A DNA stretch of 64,000 nt, taken from positions 21,529 to 85,528 of the forward strand of contig NZ_QUAL01000053.1 of assembly GCF_003579925.1 (NCBI RefSeq), in the 5' to 3' direction. Shown piece by piece: positions 33,582-42,786 of this stretch. This stretch comes from Jiangella rhizosphaerae (GTDB lineage: Bacteria > Actinomycetota > Actinomycetes > Jiangellales > Jiangellaceae). The position numbers and the translations under genes are program-made. Within the stretch, counting starts at the first letter, position 1. Every line of letters begins with the position of its first letter. A model generated the notes under the pieces. That model worked only from the letters and a program-made list of their open reading frames with translations. It did no database searches and was not told the DNA's origin.

Positions 33582-34739
33582 GTGAGCGTGGACGTGGCCG
33601 TGGCCGGCTGCGGCATCATCGGCGCCGCCGTGGCCTGGCGGCTGTCGCAGCTCGGCCGCACGGTCGCGTGCTTCGACCCCGCCCCCGGCGACGGTGCGAC
33701 GTTCGCGGCCGCGGGCATGCTGGCCGACGTCACCGAGGCGGAGTTCGGCGAGGACCACCTCACCGCCTTGAACGTCGCCTCGGCGCGGGCGTGGCCGGAC
33801 TTCGCCGCCGAGCTGGCCGACGCCTCGGGCGTGGATCTCGCGTTCCGCCGCACCGGCACCCTCACCGTCGCCTACGACTCCGGCGACCGGCAGCAGCTGC
33901 GCCGGCTGCTGTCGCTGCGCCGCCGGCTCGGGCTGCCGATCGAGGAGGTCACGATCGACGACGCCCGCGAGCTGGAGCCGCTGCTCGGGCCGCGGATCGC
34001 CGGTGCCACGTGGACGCCCGACGAGCACCAGGTCGACCCGCGCCGGGTGCACGCGGCGCTGCTGTCCGTGCTCGCCGACATGGCCGTGGCCGTCGTCCAC
34101 CGGCGAGTCGCGGAGCTGAGCCTGACCCCGTCGGGCGGTGTCGACGGCGTGATCGACGATCACGGCACCCGGCACCGCGCCGGCTCGGTGGTGCTGGCGG
34201 CCGGCTGGGCCAGCCGCGAGCTGGCCCGCGCGTTGCCCGGCCTCGCCGGCGTGCCCACCCGGCCGGTCAAGGGGCAGGTGCTGCGGCTGGACGCGTCAGG
34301 GCAGCCCGGTTTCACCCTCGGCCGGGTGGTCCGCGGCTTCGTGCAGGCGCGGCCGGTCTACCTGGTGCCGCGGCCCGGCGGCGAGGTCGTCGTCGGCGCC
34401 ACCAGCGAGGAGCAGCCCGACGACCGGCGGGTCACCGCCGGCGGGGCGTTCGGCATCCTGCGCGACGCGCGGGCGCTGGTCCCCGGCATCGACGAGCTGC
34501 CGCTGACCGAGCTCACCGCGCGGGCCCGTCCGGGCAGCCCGGACAATCTGCCGCTGATCGGCGATTCCGGCATTCCGGGCCTGCTGCTGGCCACCGGCCA
34601 CTACCGCAACGGCATCCTGCTCGCGCCGCTCACCGCGTCGGCGCTCGCCGCTCGGTACGGTGCGGGAACGGTGCCGGAGTGGGCCGCGGCCGCGGACCCG
34701 CGCCGGTTCTCCGCGACTGTGACGGGAGGACCCACATGA
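33582..34739 (+). CDS. thiO: Glycine oxidase
   Basis: The 385-residue DAO-family flavoprotein oxidises glycine to the imine needed for the thiazole of thiamin. The FAD-binding VAVAGCGIIGAAVAWRL is at the very start, with the later GDGATFAAAGMLADVTE and the C-terminal RPGSPDNLPLIGDSGIPGLL and ATGHYRNGILLAP FAD motifs. It is the first gene of the riboswitch-controlled operon. The GTG at 33582 fits the riboswitch-embedded ribosome site. Confidence 0.93.
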   Translation: MSVDVAVAGCGIIGAAVAWRLSQLGRTVACFDPAPGDGATFAAAGMLADVTEAEFGEDHLTALNVASARAWPDFAAELADASGVDLAFRRTGTLTVAYDSGDRQQLRRLLSLRRRLGLPIEEVTIDDARELEPLLGPRIAGATWTPDEHQVDPRRVHAALLSVLADMAVAVVHRRVAELSLTPSGGVDGVIDDHGTRHRAGSVVLAAGWASRELARALPGLAGVPTRPVKGQVLRLDASGQPGFTLGRVVRGFVQARPVYLVPRPGGEVVVGATSEEQPDDRRVTAGGAFGILRDARALVPGIDELPLTELTARARPGSPDNLPLIGDSGIPGLLLATGHYRNGILLAPLTASALAARYGAGTVPEWAAAADPRRFSATVTGGPT

Positions 34740-34960
34740 CCACGGTGGTGACGGTCAACGGCGACGTCGTCGCGTTCGACTCCGGCGCGACGCTGGGCGA
34801 CGTCGTGCTGCGCACCATGACCAAGCCCGACGGCACGTACAGCGACAGCGGCATCGCCGTCGCCGTCAACCAGATCGTCGTCCCCCGCTCGGACTGGGCG
34901 GCCACCCCACTGCGGGCCGACGACAAGATCGAGATCATCACCGCCGTCCAAGGAGGCTGA
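34736..34960 (+). CDS. thiS: Sulfur carrier protein
   Basis: The 74-residue ubiquitin-like protein ends in VQGG, the diglycine that is adenylated and thiocarboxylated to deliver sulfur for the thiazole ring. It overlaps thiO by 4 bases (ATGA) and precedes thiG by 9 bases. It is slightly longer than most ThiS (about 66 residues). The activating enzyme ThiF/MoeB is not in the window. Confidence 0.93.
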   Translation: MTTVVTVNGDVVAFDSGATLGDVVLRTMTKPDGTYSDSGIAVAVNQIVVPRSDWAATPLRADDKIEIITAVQGG

Positions 34961-35758
<798 letters not shown>

Positions 35759-35823
35759 CTGTTTTTGACGCGTCGAGGTGTCCGGCTGTCGCCGGATGAT
35801 CGTTCCTGGCACGATTCGTCCTC

Positions 35824-36414
35824 ATGGGTCTGATCGACGTCCTCCTGCTCGACCTCGACGGCGTGGTGCGCCACTTCGACCCCGCGGCGACGGAGGCGAT
35901 CGAGAAGCGCTGCGGACTGCCGCCGGGCAAACTGCACGAGACGGCGTTCGAGCCGCGGCTGCTCCAGTCGGTCGTCACCGGCGGCATCACCCGCGCGCAG
36001 TGGGTCGACCACGTCGCCGAGACCGTCGGCCCGGTCGCCGCCACCGCGTGGGCGACCCAGCGCCCGTCCGTCGACCGCGAGGTGCTCGGCCTCGTGCGCC
36101 GGCTGCGGGTGGCCGGCGTCCGGGTCGGGCTGCTGACCAACGGCACCGACCGCATCGCCGCCGAACTGGCCGAACTGCGCATCGCCGACGACTTCGACCA
36201 CGTGTTCAACTCCGCGGAGATCGGCGTGGCCAAACCCGACCTGCGGATCTTCATGCACGTGCTGCGCGTTCTCGGCGTCTCGCGGTCGTCCGTCCTGTTC
36301 CTCGACGACTCCGCGGCCAACGTGCGCGGGGCGGGGGCGGTGGGCATGCGGGCGCACCTGTTCACGTCGGTGAGCGACCTCACCGACGCCTGCAAGGCCT
36401 ACCGGCTGCTCTGA
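35824..36414 (+). CDS. HAD-superfamily hydrolase
   Basis: The 196-residue phosphatase-like protein has all four HAD motifs: nucleophile Asp in LLDLDGVV, Thr in LLTNGT, Lys in AKPDL and acidic pair in FLDDSAANV. A helical C1 cap lies at about residues 17-80. The substrate is unknown; it resembles small-molecule phosphatases of the YihX/HAD-IA type. It ends 16 bases inside the converging SulP gene. Confidence 0.85.
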   Translation: MGLIDVLLLDLDGVVRHFDPAATEAIEKRCGLPPGKLHETAFEPRLLQSVVTGGITRAQWVDHVAETVGPVAATAWATQRPSVDREVLGLVRRLRVAGVRVGLLTNGTDRIAAELAELRIADDFDHVFNSAEIGVAKPDLRIFMHVLRVLGVSRSSVLFLDDSAANVRGAGAVGMRAHLFTSVSDLTDACKAYRLL

Positions 36415-38069
36415 CCCGCCGCCAGCAGGCCGTGCGCGTACCCGATCGCCTCGGGCGTCGTCGCGAACACCCGGCCCTGGTCGCGCAGCCTCGAGATGAC
36501 GCCCAGCCGGTCCAGCGGCCGAGCATGGCCACCGCGCAGGCCTGACACCACGACGACGGCGTGACGGCGCTCCAGGCGTTCGATGGCGTCCTTGAGCACC
36601 AGTGCGCCGGTGGCGTCGATCGTCGTCACCCGCGACATCCGGAGGATCACCACGCGCACGTCGGCGACCTCGGACAGCTCCAGCAGGAAGCGGTGGGCGG
36701 CGGCGAAGAACAGCGGTCCGTCCAGCCGGTACGCGACGACATGCGATGTGAGCAGCGCCCGTTCCTCCTCGCCGTGGCCCGCGGGGATGTCGTCGTACAG
36801 CGGGACCTCGTCGAGCCGGACGTTGCGGGCGACGGCGCGCAGCGCGAGCGCACCCGCCACCACCAGGCCGAGGATGACGGCCTGCACGAGGTCGAGCACC
36901 AGGGTGGCGGCCGCGGTCAGCACCAGGACGACCGCGTCGGAGCGAGTGGCGTGCAGCATCGCCCGTACCGACCCCACCTCGACCATGCGGGCCGCGGTCG
37001 CCAGCAGCACCCCGGCCAGGGCGGCCAGCGGGATCCGGCCGACCACAGACGCGGCCGCGGCGACCACGACGGCGAGGATCACCGCGTGCGACAGCGCGGC
37101 CAGCCGCGACACCGCGCCGGAGCGCACGTTCACCGCGGTCCGGGCGATGGCGGCCGTGGCCGGAACGCCGCCGAACAGCGGGGCCGCGACGTTGGCGAGG
37201 CCCTGGCCGAACAACTCCTTGTCCGGGTCGTGCCGCTGGCCGACGCTCATGCCGTCGGCGACCGTGGCCGACAGCAGTGACTCCAGCGCGGCCAGCGCCG
37301 CGACCGCGACGGCCGGGGCGAGCAGGTCGGGCAGCGCCGCGAGGTCGACGAAGCCCAGCGACGGCGCCGGCAGCCCGGCCGGCAACGCGCCGATGCGGGC
37401 GACGTCGAACCGGGCCAGCTCGGCGATGCCGGTGGCGGCGGCAACCGCGAGGAGCGAGAACGGAACGGACGGCCGCCAGCGCGCGCCGGCGAGCATGAGC
37501 GCGGCGACGCCGGTGGCCAGCCCTACCGCGACCCAGTCCGGCGCGGCCGCGAAGTCGCGGACCGCCTGGACCGCCACGAGCACGACGCGGTCGCCGTCGG
37601 GCACCGGCACCCCCAGTGCGGCCGGCACCTGCTGCAGCGCGATGACGCCCGCGATGCCGATGGTGAAGCCCTCGACGACGGGCGCCGGCACGTACGCCAT
37701 GTAGCGGCCGGCCCGGCCGGCCGCCAGGACCATGAGCAGCAGTCCGGCCAACAGGCCGACCATCAGCACGCCGTCGGCGCCGTGCTGGTGCACGATCGGC
37801 ACCAGCACCACCGTCATGGCTCCGGTGGGCCCGGAGACCTGCAGGTTGGAGCCGCCGCACAGCGCCGCGACCGCACCCGCCACCACCGCGGTCGCGATGC
37901 CGGCGGCTGCTCCGAGCCCGGACGAGATGCCGAACCCGAGGGCGAGGGGCAGCGCCACGATCGCGACGGTCGCGCCGGCCAGCAGGTCGCGGCGGGGCCG
38001 CCGGCGCATGCTCGCGACGTCAGCGCGGGTGGGCAGGACGGACCGCAGCCGGAGCCAGGCCCGGCTCAT
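36399..38069 (-). CDS. SulP-family anion transporter with STAS domain
   Basis: The 556-residue protein has 10-12 membrane helices in a UraA-like fold (ALPLALGFGISSG, then SGPTGAMTVVLVP in helix 3). A C-terminal STAS domain (about 440-535) includes ILRMSRVTTIDATGALVLKD. Substrates in the family include sulfate, bicarbonate and C4-dicarboxylates. It is the second gene of an ArsR-SulP operon with a 4-base overlap, so its expression is controlled by that repressor. Confidence 0.9.
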   Translation of the reverse strand: MSRAWLRLRSVLPTRADVASMRRRPRRDLLAGATVAIVALPLALGFGISSGLGAAAGIATAVVAGAVAALCGGSNLQVSGPTGAMTVVLVPIVHQHGADGVLMVGLLAGLLLMVLAAGRAGRYMAYVPAPVVEGFTIGIAGVIALQQVPAALGVPVPDGDRVVLVAVQAVRDFAAAPDWVAVGLATGVAALMLAGARWRPSVPFSLLAVAAATGIAELARFDVARIGALPAGLPAPSLGFVDLAALPDLLAPAVAVAALAALESLLSATVADGMSVGQRHDPDKELFGQGLANVAAPLFGGVPATAAIARTAVNVRSGAVSRLAALSHAVILAVVVAAAASVVGRIPLAALAGVLLATAARMVEVGSVRAMLHATRSDAVVLVLTAAATLVLDLVQAVILGLVVAGALALRAVARNVRLDEVPLYDDIPAGHGEEERALLTSHVVAYRLDGPLFFAAAHRFLLELSEVADVRVVILRMSRVTTIDATGALVLKDAIERLERRHAVVVVSGLRGGHARPLDRLGVISRLRDQGRVFATTPEAIGYAHGLLAAGQSSR

Positions 38070-38407
38070 CGGGCGGCGGCGGCTTCCTCTTCCAGCTCCT
38101 GCAGCAGCTCGCGCTGCCCCGCGAGCAGCTCGGTCAAGATGCGGCGGGCCGCGCGCAGCAGGTCGGCGACGTCCGGCCCGGCCATCGCGTAGACGACAGT
38201 GGACCCCTCGCGGGTGGAGGTCACGATGCCCGAGCGGCGGAGGACGGCCAGCTGCTGGGACAGGTTCGACGGCTCGACCTCGATCTGCTCGAGCAGCTCA
38301 CGCACCGGCACCGGGCCGTCCTGGAGCAGCTCGAGAACCCGGATGCGGACCGGGTGACCGAGCATGCGGAAGAACTCCGCCTTGGCGTGGTGCAACGGGA
38401 CCGGCAT
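38066..38407 (-). CDS. ArsR/SmtB-family repressor
   Basis: The 113-residue winged-helix protein has the ArsR core FFRMLGHPVRIRVLELLQDG, recognition region SNLSQQLAVLRRSGIV and wing TREGSTVVYAM. It has no Cys and few His, so the classical thiolate metal-sensing sites are absent. The signal may be a small molecule or a redox-independent ligand. A longer frame upstream is possible, but the family core and the operator at 38427-38442 favour this ATG. It is co-transcribed with the SulP transporter. Confidence 0.86.
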   Translation of the reverse strand: MPVPLHHAKAEFFRMLGHPVRIRVLELLQDGPVPVRELLEQIEVEPSNLSQQLAVLRRSGIVTSTREGSTVVYAMAGPDVADLLRAARRILTELLAGQRELLQELEEEAAAAR

Positions 38408-38426
38408 GAATGCATCATCTGCGAAA

Positions 38427-38442
38427 TTGAAGAGTTCTTCAA
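38427..38442. promoter_or_regulatory. Palindromic operator for the ArsR regulator
   Basis: TTGAAGA-GT-TCTTCAA is a 7-2-7 perfect inverted repeat, AT-rich against a very GC-rich background, centred 28 bases upstream of the arsR ATG. This size and position match ArsR/SmtB operators that overlap their own promoter. Confidence 0.65.
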
Positions 38443-38520
38443 ATCGCGTGTTCCGTGGCGCCGTGTCGATGCCGTGCGACCCTTGATCAGCTACGGTCTG
38501 ACGCACAGGGGGTGAGGCCC

Positions 38521-39039
38521 ATGACCGACGTCGACGCGGTGGTGCCGCTCACGCGGGTCGAGCCGCCGCTGCGGGCCGCCGAGAAGGACGCGCTGGTGCT
38601 GCGGCTGGACTTCCTGCGCGAGACCGTCGTGAACAAGGTCGCCGGCCTGAGCACCGCGCAGGCCACCACGGCCCCCGTCCCGCCGAGCACGCTCACCCCG
38701 GCCGGCATCGTCCGCCACCTCATGTGCGTGGAGCGGTGGTGGTTCGCGCTCGACTTCGCCGCCCTGCCCGACGTTCCCGAGCCCTGGGGCGAGCACGACG
38801 CCGGGGGATTCGACCTCGAGCCCGGCGAGACGCTGGCCTCCGTCGTCCGCACGTACCTCGCCGAGTGCGCCCGGTCCAACGAGGTCATCGCCGCCTACTC
38901 CCTCGACGACGTCGCGCGTGGCGAGGGCATGGACTTCGACCTGCGCTACGCCGTCGTCCACATGATCGAGGAGACCGGGCGGCACTGCGGCCACCTCGAT
39001 CTCCTCCGCGAGGCCATCGACGGCGCCGTCGGCGAGTGA
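38521..39039 (+). CDS. DinB-family (DUF664-like) protein
   Basis: The 172-residue four-helix protein carries a metal triad of the DinB/YfiT fold: His in VRHLMCVERWW and two His in HMIEETGRHCGHLDLL. Members include mycothiol- and bacillithiol-dependent transferases, and this length fits DUF664 enzymes. GGTGAGG precedes the ATG. It converges with the ATPase gene, with 4 bases between stops. Confidence 0.85.
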   Translation: MTDVDAVVPLTRVEPPLRAAEKDALVLRLDFLRETVVNKVAGLSTAQATTAPVPPSTLTPAGIVRHLMCVERWWFALDFAALPDVPEPWGEHDAGGFDLEPGETLASVVRTYLAECARSNEVIAAYSLDDVARGEGMDFDLRYAVVHMIEETGRHCGHLDLLREAIDGAVGE

Positions 39040-39043
39040 GCGG

Positions 39044-40405
39044 TCAGCCGAACACGTCGCCGGCGGTGACCACGAGCGTTCCGGGCGGCGCGTCGGTCAC
39101 CTGGTCCCGAGCGCACACGGCGAACCGCAGGTCGCCGACGTCGCCGAGGGCGGCGGCCTTCGCGGCGAGCCTCGCCACCTCGCGGCCGCCGTTGACCGTG
39201 CGCGCCCACTTCGCCTCGCCCACGAGCACCGGCCGTCGGTCGCGGCCGGCCAGGACGACGGCGTCGATCTCGTCCTGACCGCCGAGGCGCCACCACGGGC
39301 CCACCGCCACCGTCTCGGCATGGATCTCCGCCGCGCGCCGCCGCAGGTGCTCACGAAACGCGTCCGCCCAGGGCCGGCCGAGGTGATCGTCGAGGCCGGC
39401 CCGGACCGCACCCAGGATGGTCGGGCCCAGCCCTCGGTTGATCTCGTCGCGGTACCGGCCGAGCACACCGAGATAGAACGCCACGAGGTTGTCGGTGATG
39501 CGGTAGATCCGCCGCCGGGATCGCGCCGCCTCGGTGACCGGCTGCAACCGTTCGACGAGTCGCAGCTCCTGCAGGTCGCGCAGGGTCCGGCTCGGGTCGG
39601 TGCCTATAGCGTCTGCGATCTCCTGGTGCTTCGTCCGGCCTTCGGCGATGGCGCGCAGCACGTCGGCCACCTGGTCGCCCTCGCGGCTCTCGGTCGCGAG
39701 GACCAGGTCGCCCTCCAGCAGGATCGGTGCGGACGACGTGCCGGCGAGCGCCGCGAGGTTGTCGTCCACCGTGGCCAGCTGGTCCCACCAGGAAAGGTAG
39801 AGCGGCATCCCGCCGAGCAGTCCGTAGGCGATGGCCCGCTCCGCCGGGGGCAGGCCCGGCAGCATCTCGGCGGCCTCGTGCGGCCGGAACGGATGCACCT
39901 GGAGCGCCAGGTCGAAGCGGCCGTAGAGCGGCGCCCACTCCTCCTGGATCGCCCGCATGGTGCGCATCGCGGAGCCGCACAGCAGGATGCGCAACTGGGT
40001 CTGCCCCGCGGAGAGATCGAGGAACGCCCGGAGCACGCCAGGCAGCTCGGGGGACTTCGCCATCATCTCGGGGAACTCGTCCAGTACGAGCAGGAGTGGT
40101 TCCTGCCGCGCCTGCTGGGCCAGGTGCTCGAAGGCCTCCTCCCAGCTACGGAACGGACTCGTCGCCAGGTCGCGGAGCGTGCTGGGAAGCGCGCTGGCGA
40201 CCTTGCGGGAGAGCTGCGCGAGCTCGCCGGCCTCCGTCCGGCCGGAGCCGAGGTGGAAGACCGAGCGACGGTCCGAGGCGAACCTCTGCAGCAGCGCTGT
40301 CTTCCCGACCCGGCGGCGGCCCCAGACCAGGGCCGGCCGGGGGCGATCGCGCTGCCACCAGCGCTCGAGTTCCGCCAGCTCCATACGGCGGTTCACGAAG
40401 GCCAT
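39044..40405 (-). CDS. AAA ATPase with C-terminal DUF234-like nuclease domain
   Basis: The 453-residue protein starts with an archaeal-ATPase type P-loop (VWGRRRVGKTALLQRF) and Walker B LLLVLDEFPEMM. A winged-helix segment spans about 260-310 (TKHQEIADAIGTDPSRTLRDLQELRLV). The C-terminal part has GQDEIDAVVL followed by VLVGEAKW, a PD-(D/E)XK-like D...ExK motif. Such ATPases occur as solitary genes in bacteria and archaea, with proposed mobile-element or defence roles but no proven function. Two long palindromes overlap its promoter. Confidence 0.82.
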   Translation of the reverse strand: MAFVNRRMELAELERWWQRDRPRPALVWGRRRVGKTALLQRFASDRRSVFHLGSGRTEAGELAQLSRKVASALPSTLRDLATSPFRSWEEAFEHLAQQARQEPLLLVLDEFPEMMAKSPELPGVLRAFLDLSAGQTQLRILLCGSAMRTMRAIQEEWAPLYGRFDLALQVHPFRPHEAAEMLPGLPPAERAIAYGLLGGMPLYLSWWDQLATVDDNLAALAGTSSAPILLEGDLVLATESREGDQVADVLRAIAEGRTKHQEIADAIGTDPSRTLRDLQELRLVERLQPVTEAARSRRRIYRITDNLVAFYLGVLGRYRDEINRGLGPTILGAVRAGLDDHLGRPWADAFREHLRRRAAEIHAETVAVGPWWRLGGQDEIDAVVLAGRDRRPVLVGEAKWARTVNGGREVARLAAKAAALGDVGDLRFAVCARDQVTDAPPGTLVVTAGDVFG

Positions 40406-40414
40406 GGTCGCATC

Positions 40415-40470
40415 GTAACCGACAGACTTGTCAGTGACGATTTTGTCACCGACACATGTGTCGGTGACAA
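40415..40470 (-). promoter_or_regulatory. Two tandem palindromic operators upstream of the AAA ATPase gene
   Basis: Site 2 (40445-40468) is a perfect 10-4-10 inverted repeat, GTCACCGACA-CATG-TGTCGGTGAC, and the symmetry extends to 28 bp (40443-40470). Site 1 (40415-40438) has the same layout, GTAACCGACA-GACT-TGTCAGTGAC, with two mismatched pairs. Centres are 30 bp apart, close to three helical turns. Site 1 ends 10 bases before the ATPase ATG and spans a possible -10 box (TACGAT on minus, with 6 bases to the ATG). The symmetric spacing is typical of cooperative repressor binding. Confidence 0.72.
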
Positions 40471-40471
40471 C

Positions 40472-41209
40472 TCAGTCGACGAGCTTGAGGCGGATGCGGC
40501 GGAAACCGCGGCCCTTGTTCTCGACCTTGGCCACCTCGATGCGGCCGATCTGCCTCGTCGAGGCGACGTGGGTGCCGCCGTCGGCCTGCAGGTCGAGGCC
40601 ACGGATGTCGACCAGGCGGATGTCCTGGAGGTCCGGCGGCAGCAGGTCGGTCGCCGTCTTGACGATGGGGCCGAGGGCGTAGGCGTCGGCGCGCGGCAGC
40701 ACGCGGACGTCGATGACGCGGTCGGCGGCCACCTCGGCGTTGAGCTTCTCGGTGAGGCTGTCCTTGAACCCGGCCGGCACCTCGGCGAGGTCGAAGTCGA
40801 GGCGGGCCTGGCCGGGCTCCATGTTGCCGCCGGTCACCGGCACGCCGAAGTCGCGGGCCATGACGCCGCAGAGGACGTGCAGCCCGGAGTGCGTGCGCAT
40901 GAGCAGGCTGCGCCGGGCGTCGTCGAGGGCGCCGCGGACCTGCGTGCCGACCGGCGGCAGCGGGTCGTCCGGGTCGGGGACGAGCCACAGGTCGTCGCGC
41001 GGGCGGACGCCGACGATGCGGGTCTGGACGCCGCCCCAGATCAGCACGCCGTGGTCCGGCGGCTGGCCGCCGCCGCCCGGGTAGAAGGCGGACCGGTCGA
41101 GGACGATGCCGTCCTCCGGATCGCTGGCGAGGACCGTGCAGTCCCATTCGCGCAGCGTCTGGTCGTCGAGCTCCAGCCGGTGAGTCCGGCCGTGGTGGTC
41201 GTGTCGCAC
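40472..41209 (-). CDS. Alanyl-tRNA editing protein (AlaX-type)
   Basis: The 245-residue free-standing editing protein hydrolyses Ser-tRNA(Ala) or Gly-tRNA(Ala). Zinc site residues are His pairs in RTHSGLHVL, and DGGTHVAST offers the last His; the Cys usual before GGTHV is Asp here. GGNMEPGQARLDFD is the typical AlaX-M/L core. The 28-bp palindrome begins 2 bases after the stop and may help end transcription. Confidence 0.87.
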   Translation of the reverse strand: MRHDHHGRTHRLELDDQTLREWDCTVLASDPEDGIVLDRSAFYPGGGGQPPDHGVLIWGGVQTRIVGVRPRDDLWLVPDPDDPLPPVGTQVRGALDDARRSLLMRTHSGLHVLCGVMARDFGVPVTGGNMEPGQARLDFDLAEVPAGFKDSLTEKLNAEVAADRVIDVRVLPRADAYALGPIVKTATDLLPPDLQDIRLVDIRGLDLQADGGTHVASTRQIGRIEVAKVENKGRGFRRIRLKLVD

Positions 41210-41238
41210 CTACGGCAACGTAGTCCCGGCCGCGGAGC

Positions 41239-42705
41239 TCAGGGAAGGCTGATCGCGACGTACTTGGTCTCGAGATACTCCTCGATCCCCTCGGCGCCGC
41301 CCTCGCGGCCGAAGCCGCTGGCCTTGACGCCGCCGAACGGCGCGGCCGGGTTCGAGACGATGCCGGCGTTGAGGCCGACCATGCCGGCCTCGATGCCCTC
41401 GCTCACGCGCAGGGCCCGCTGCAGATCGCGCGTGAACACGTAGGCGACCAGGCCGTACTCGGTGGCGTTGGCGCGCGCGACGGCCTCGTCGTCGGTGCGG
41501 AACGTGGCGACGGGCGCGACCGGGCCGAAGATCTCCTCGGTCAGCAGCCGGGCGTCGTCGGGCACGGAGGCGAGCACGGTGGGCTGGTAGAAGTAGCCGG
41601 CGTCGCCGGTGCGGCCGCCCCCGGTGACCACCTTCGCGCCGCGGTCGACGGCGTCGGCGACCAGCTCCTCGACGGTGCCGCGCTGCTTCGCGCTGACCAG
41701 CGGGCCGACGTCGACGCCGTCGTCGGTGCCGCGGCCGACGCGGAGGGCGGCCATGCGCTCGGCCAGCCGGTCGGTGAACTCGGCGGCGACGGACTCGTGG
41801 ACGTGGAAGCGGTTGGCCGCGGTGCACGCCTCGCCGACGTTGCGCATCTTGGCCAGCATGGCGCCGTCGACGGCGGCGTCGAGGTCGGCGTCCTCGAACA
41901 CCAGGAACGGCGCGTTGCCGCCCAGCTCCATCGAGACGCGGAGCACCTGCTGCGCGGACTGCTCGATGAGCGTGCGGCCGACCGCGGTGGAGCCGGTGAA
42001 GGAGAGCTTGCGCAGCCGCGGGTCGCGGATGATCGGCTCGGAGACCTTCCCGCTGGACGAGGTCGGGATGACGTTGAGGACGCCGTCGGGGAGGCCTGCC
42101 TCGCGCAGGATCTGCGCGAGCGCCAGCATGGACAGCGGCGTCTCGTGCGCCGGCTTGACGACCATGGTGCAGCCGGCCGCGATGGCCGGGGCGATCTTGC
42201 GCGTCCCCATGGCCATCGGGAAGTTCCACGGCGTGATGAAGAACGACGGCCCGACCGGCTGCTTCATGGTGAGCAACCGGCTGCCGCCCGCGGGCGCGAC
42301 GGAGTAGCCGCCGCTGATGCGCACGGCCTCCTCGGAGAACCAGCGCAGGAACTCCGCGGCGTAGAGGATCTCGGCCCTGGATTCCTTGACCGCCTTGCCC
42401 ATCTCGAGCGTCATCAGCAGTGCGAGGTCGTCGGCGCGCTCGACGACGGCCTCGAAGGCGCGGCGCAGCAGCTCGCCGCGCTCGCGTGGCGGCGTGGACG
42501 CCCACGAGGCCTGTGCCTCGGCCGCCGCTCCCAGCGCGGCCAGGCCGTCGTCGACGGTGGCGTCGGCGACGGTGGCGACGACCTCGCCCGTGGACGGGTC
42601 CTCGACGTCGAACCGCTCGCCGGACGACGCGGCCCGCCAGTCGCCGCCGATCAGCAGGTCGGTCGGGACCTGGGACACCACGGCACGCTCTCTGTCGGCA
42701 GTCAT
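41239..42705 (-). CDS. gabD: NAD(P)-dependent aldehyde dehydrogenase, succinate-semialdehyde-type
   Basis: The 488-residue ALDH has the general base Glu in MELGGNAPFLVF, catalytic Cys in VGEACTAANRFHVHE, the NAD-binding SFTGSTAVGR and PWNFPMAM. EIFGPVAPVATF and the terminal FGGVKASGFGREGG are typical of succinate-semialdehyde dehydrogenase (GabD). No GABA aminotransferase is adjacent, so the substrate remains probable. Confidence 0.9.
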   Translation of the reverse strand: MTADRERAVVSQVPTDLLIGGDWRAASSGERFDVEDPSTGEVVATVADATVDDGLAALGAAAEAQASWASTPPRERGELLRRAFEAVVERADDLALLMTLEMGKAVKESRAEILYAAEFLRWFSEEAVRISGGYSVAPAGGSRLLTMKQPVGPSFFITPWNFPMAMGTRKIAPAIAAGCTMVVKPAHETPLSMLALAQILREAGLPDGVLNVIPTSSSGKVSEPIIRDPRLRKLSFTGSTAVGRTLIEQSAQQVLRVSMELGGNAPFLVFEDADLDAAVDGAMLAKMRNVGEACTAANRFHVHESVAAEFTDRLAERMAALRVGRGTDDGVDVGPLVSAKQRGTVEELVADAVDRGAKVVTGGGRTGDAGYFYQPTVLASVPDDARLLTEEIFGPVAPVATFRTDDEAVARANATEYGLVAYVFTRDLQRALRVSEGIEAGMVGLNAGIVSNPAAPFGGVKASGFGREGGAEGIEEYLETKYVAISLP

Positions 42706-42786
42706 GTCTCCATTCCTACCCCGCCTGCCGTGCCATGTCTGCCCCCTCGCGTGAGCGTGCGGCCGGATGCGTGCCGCCGACGCGGC

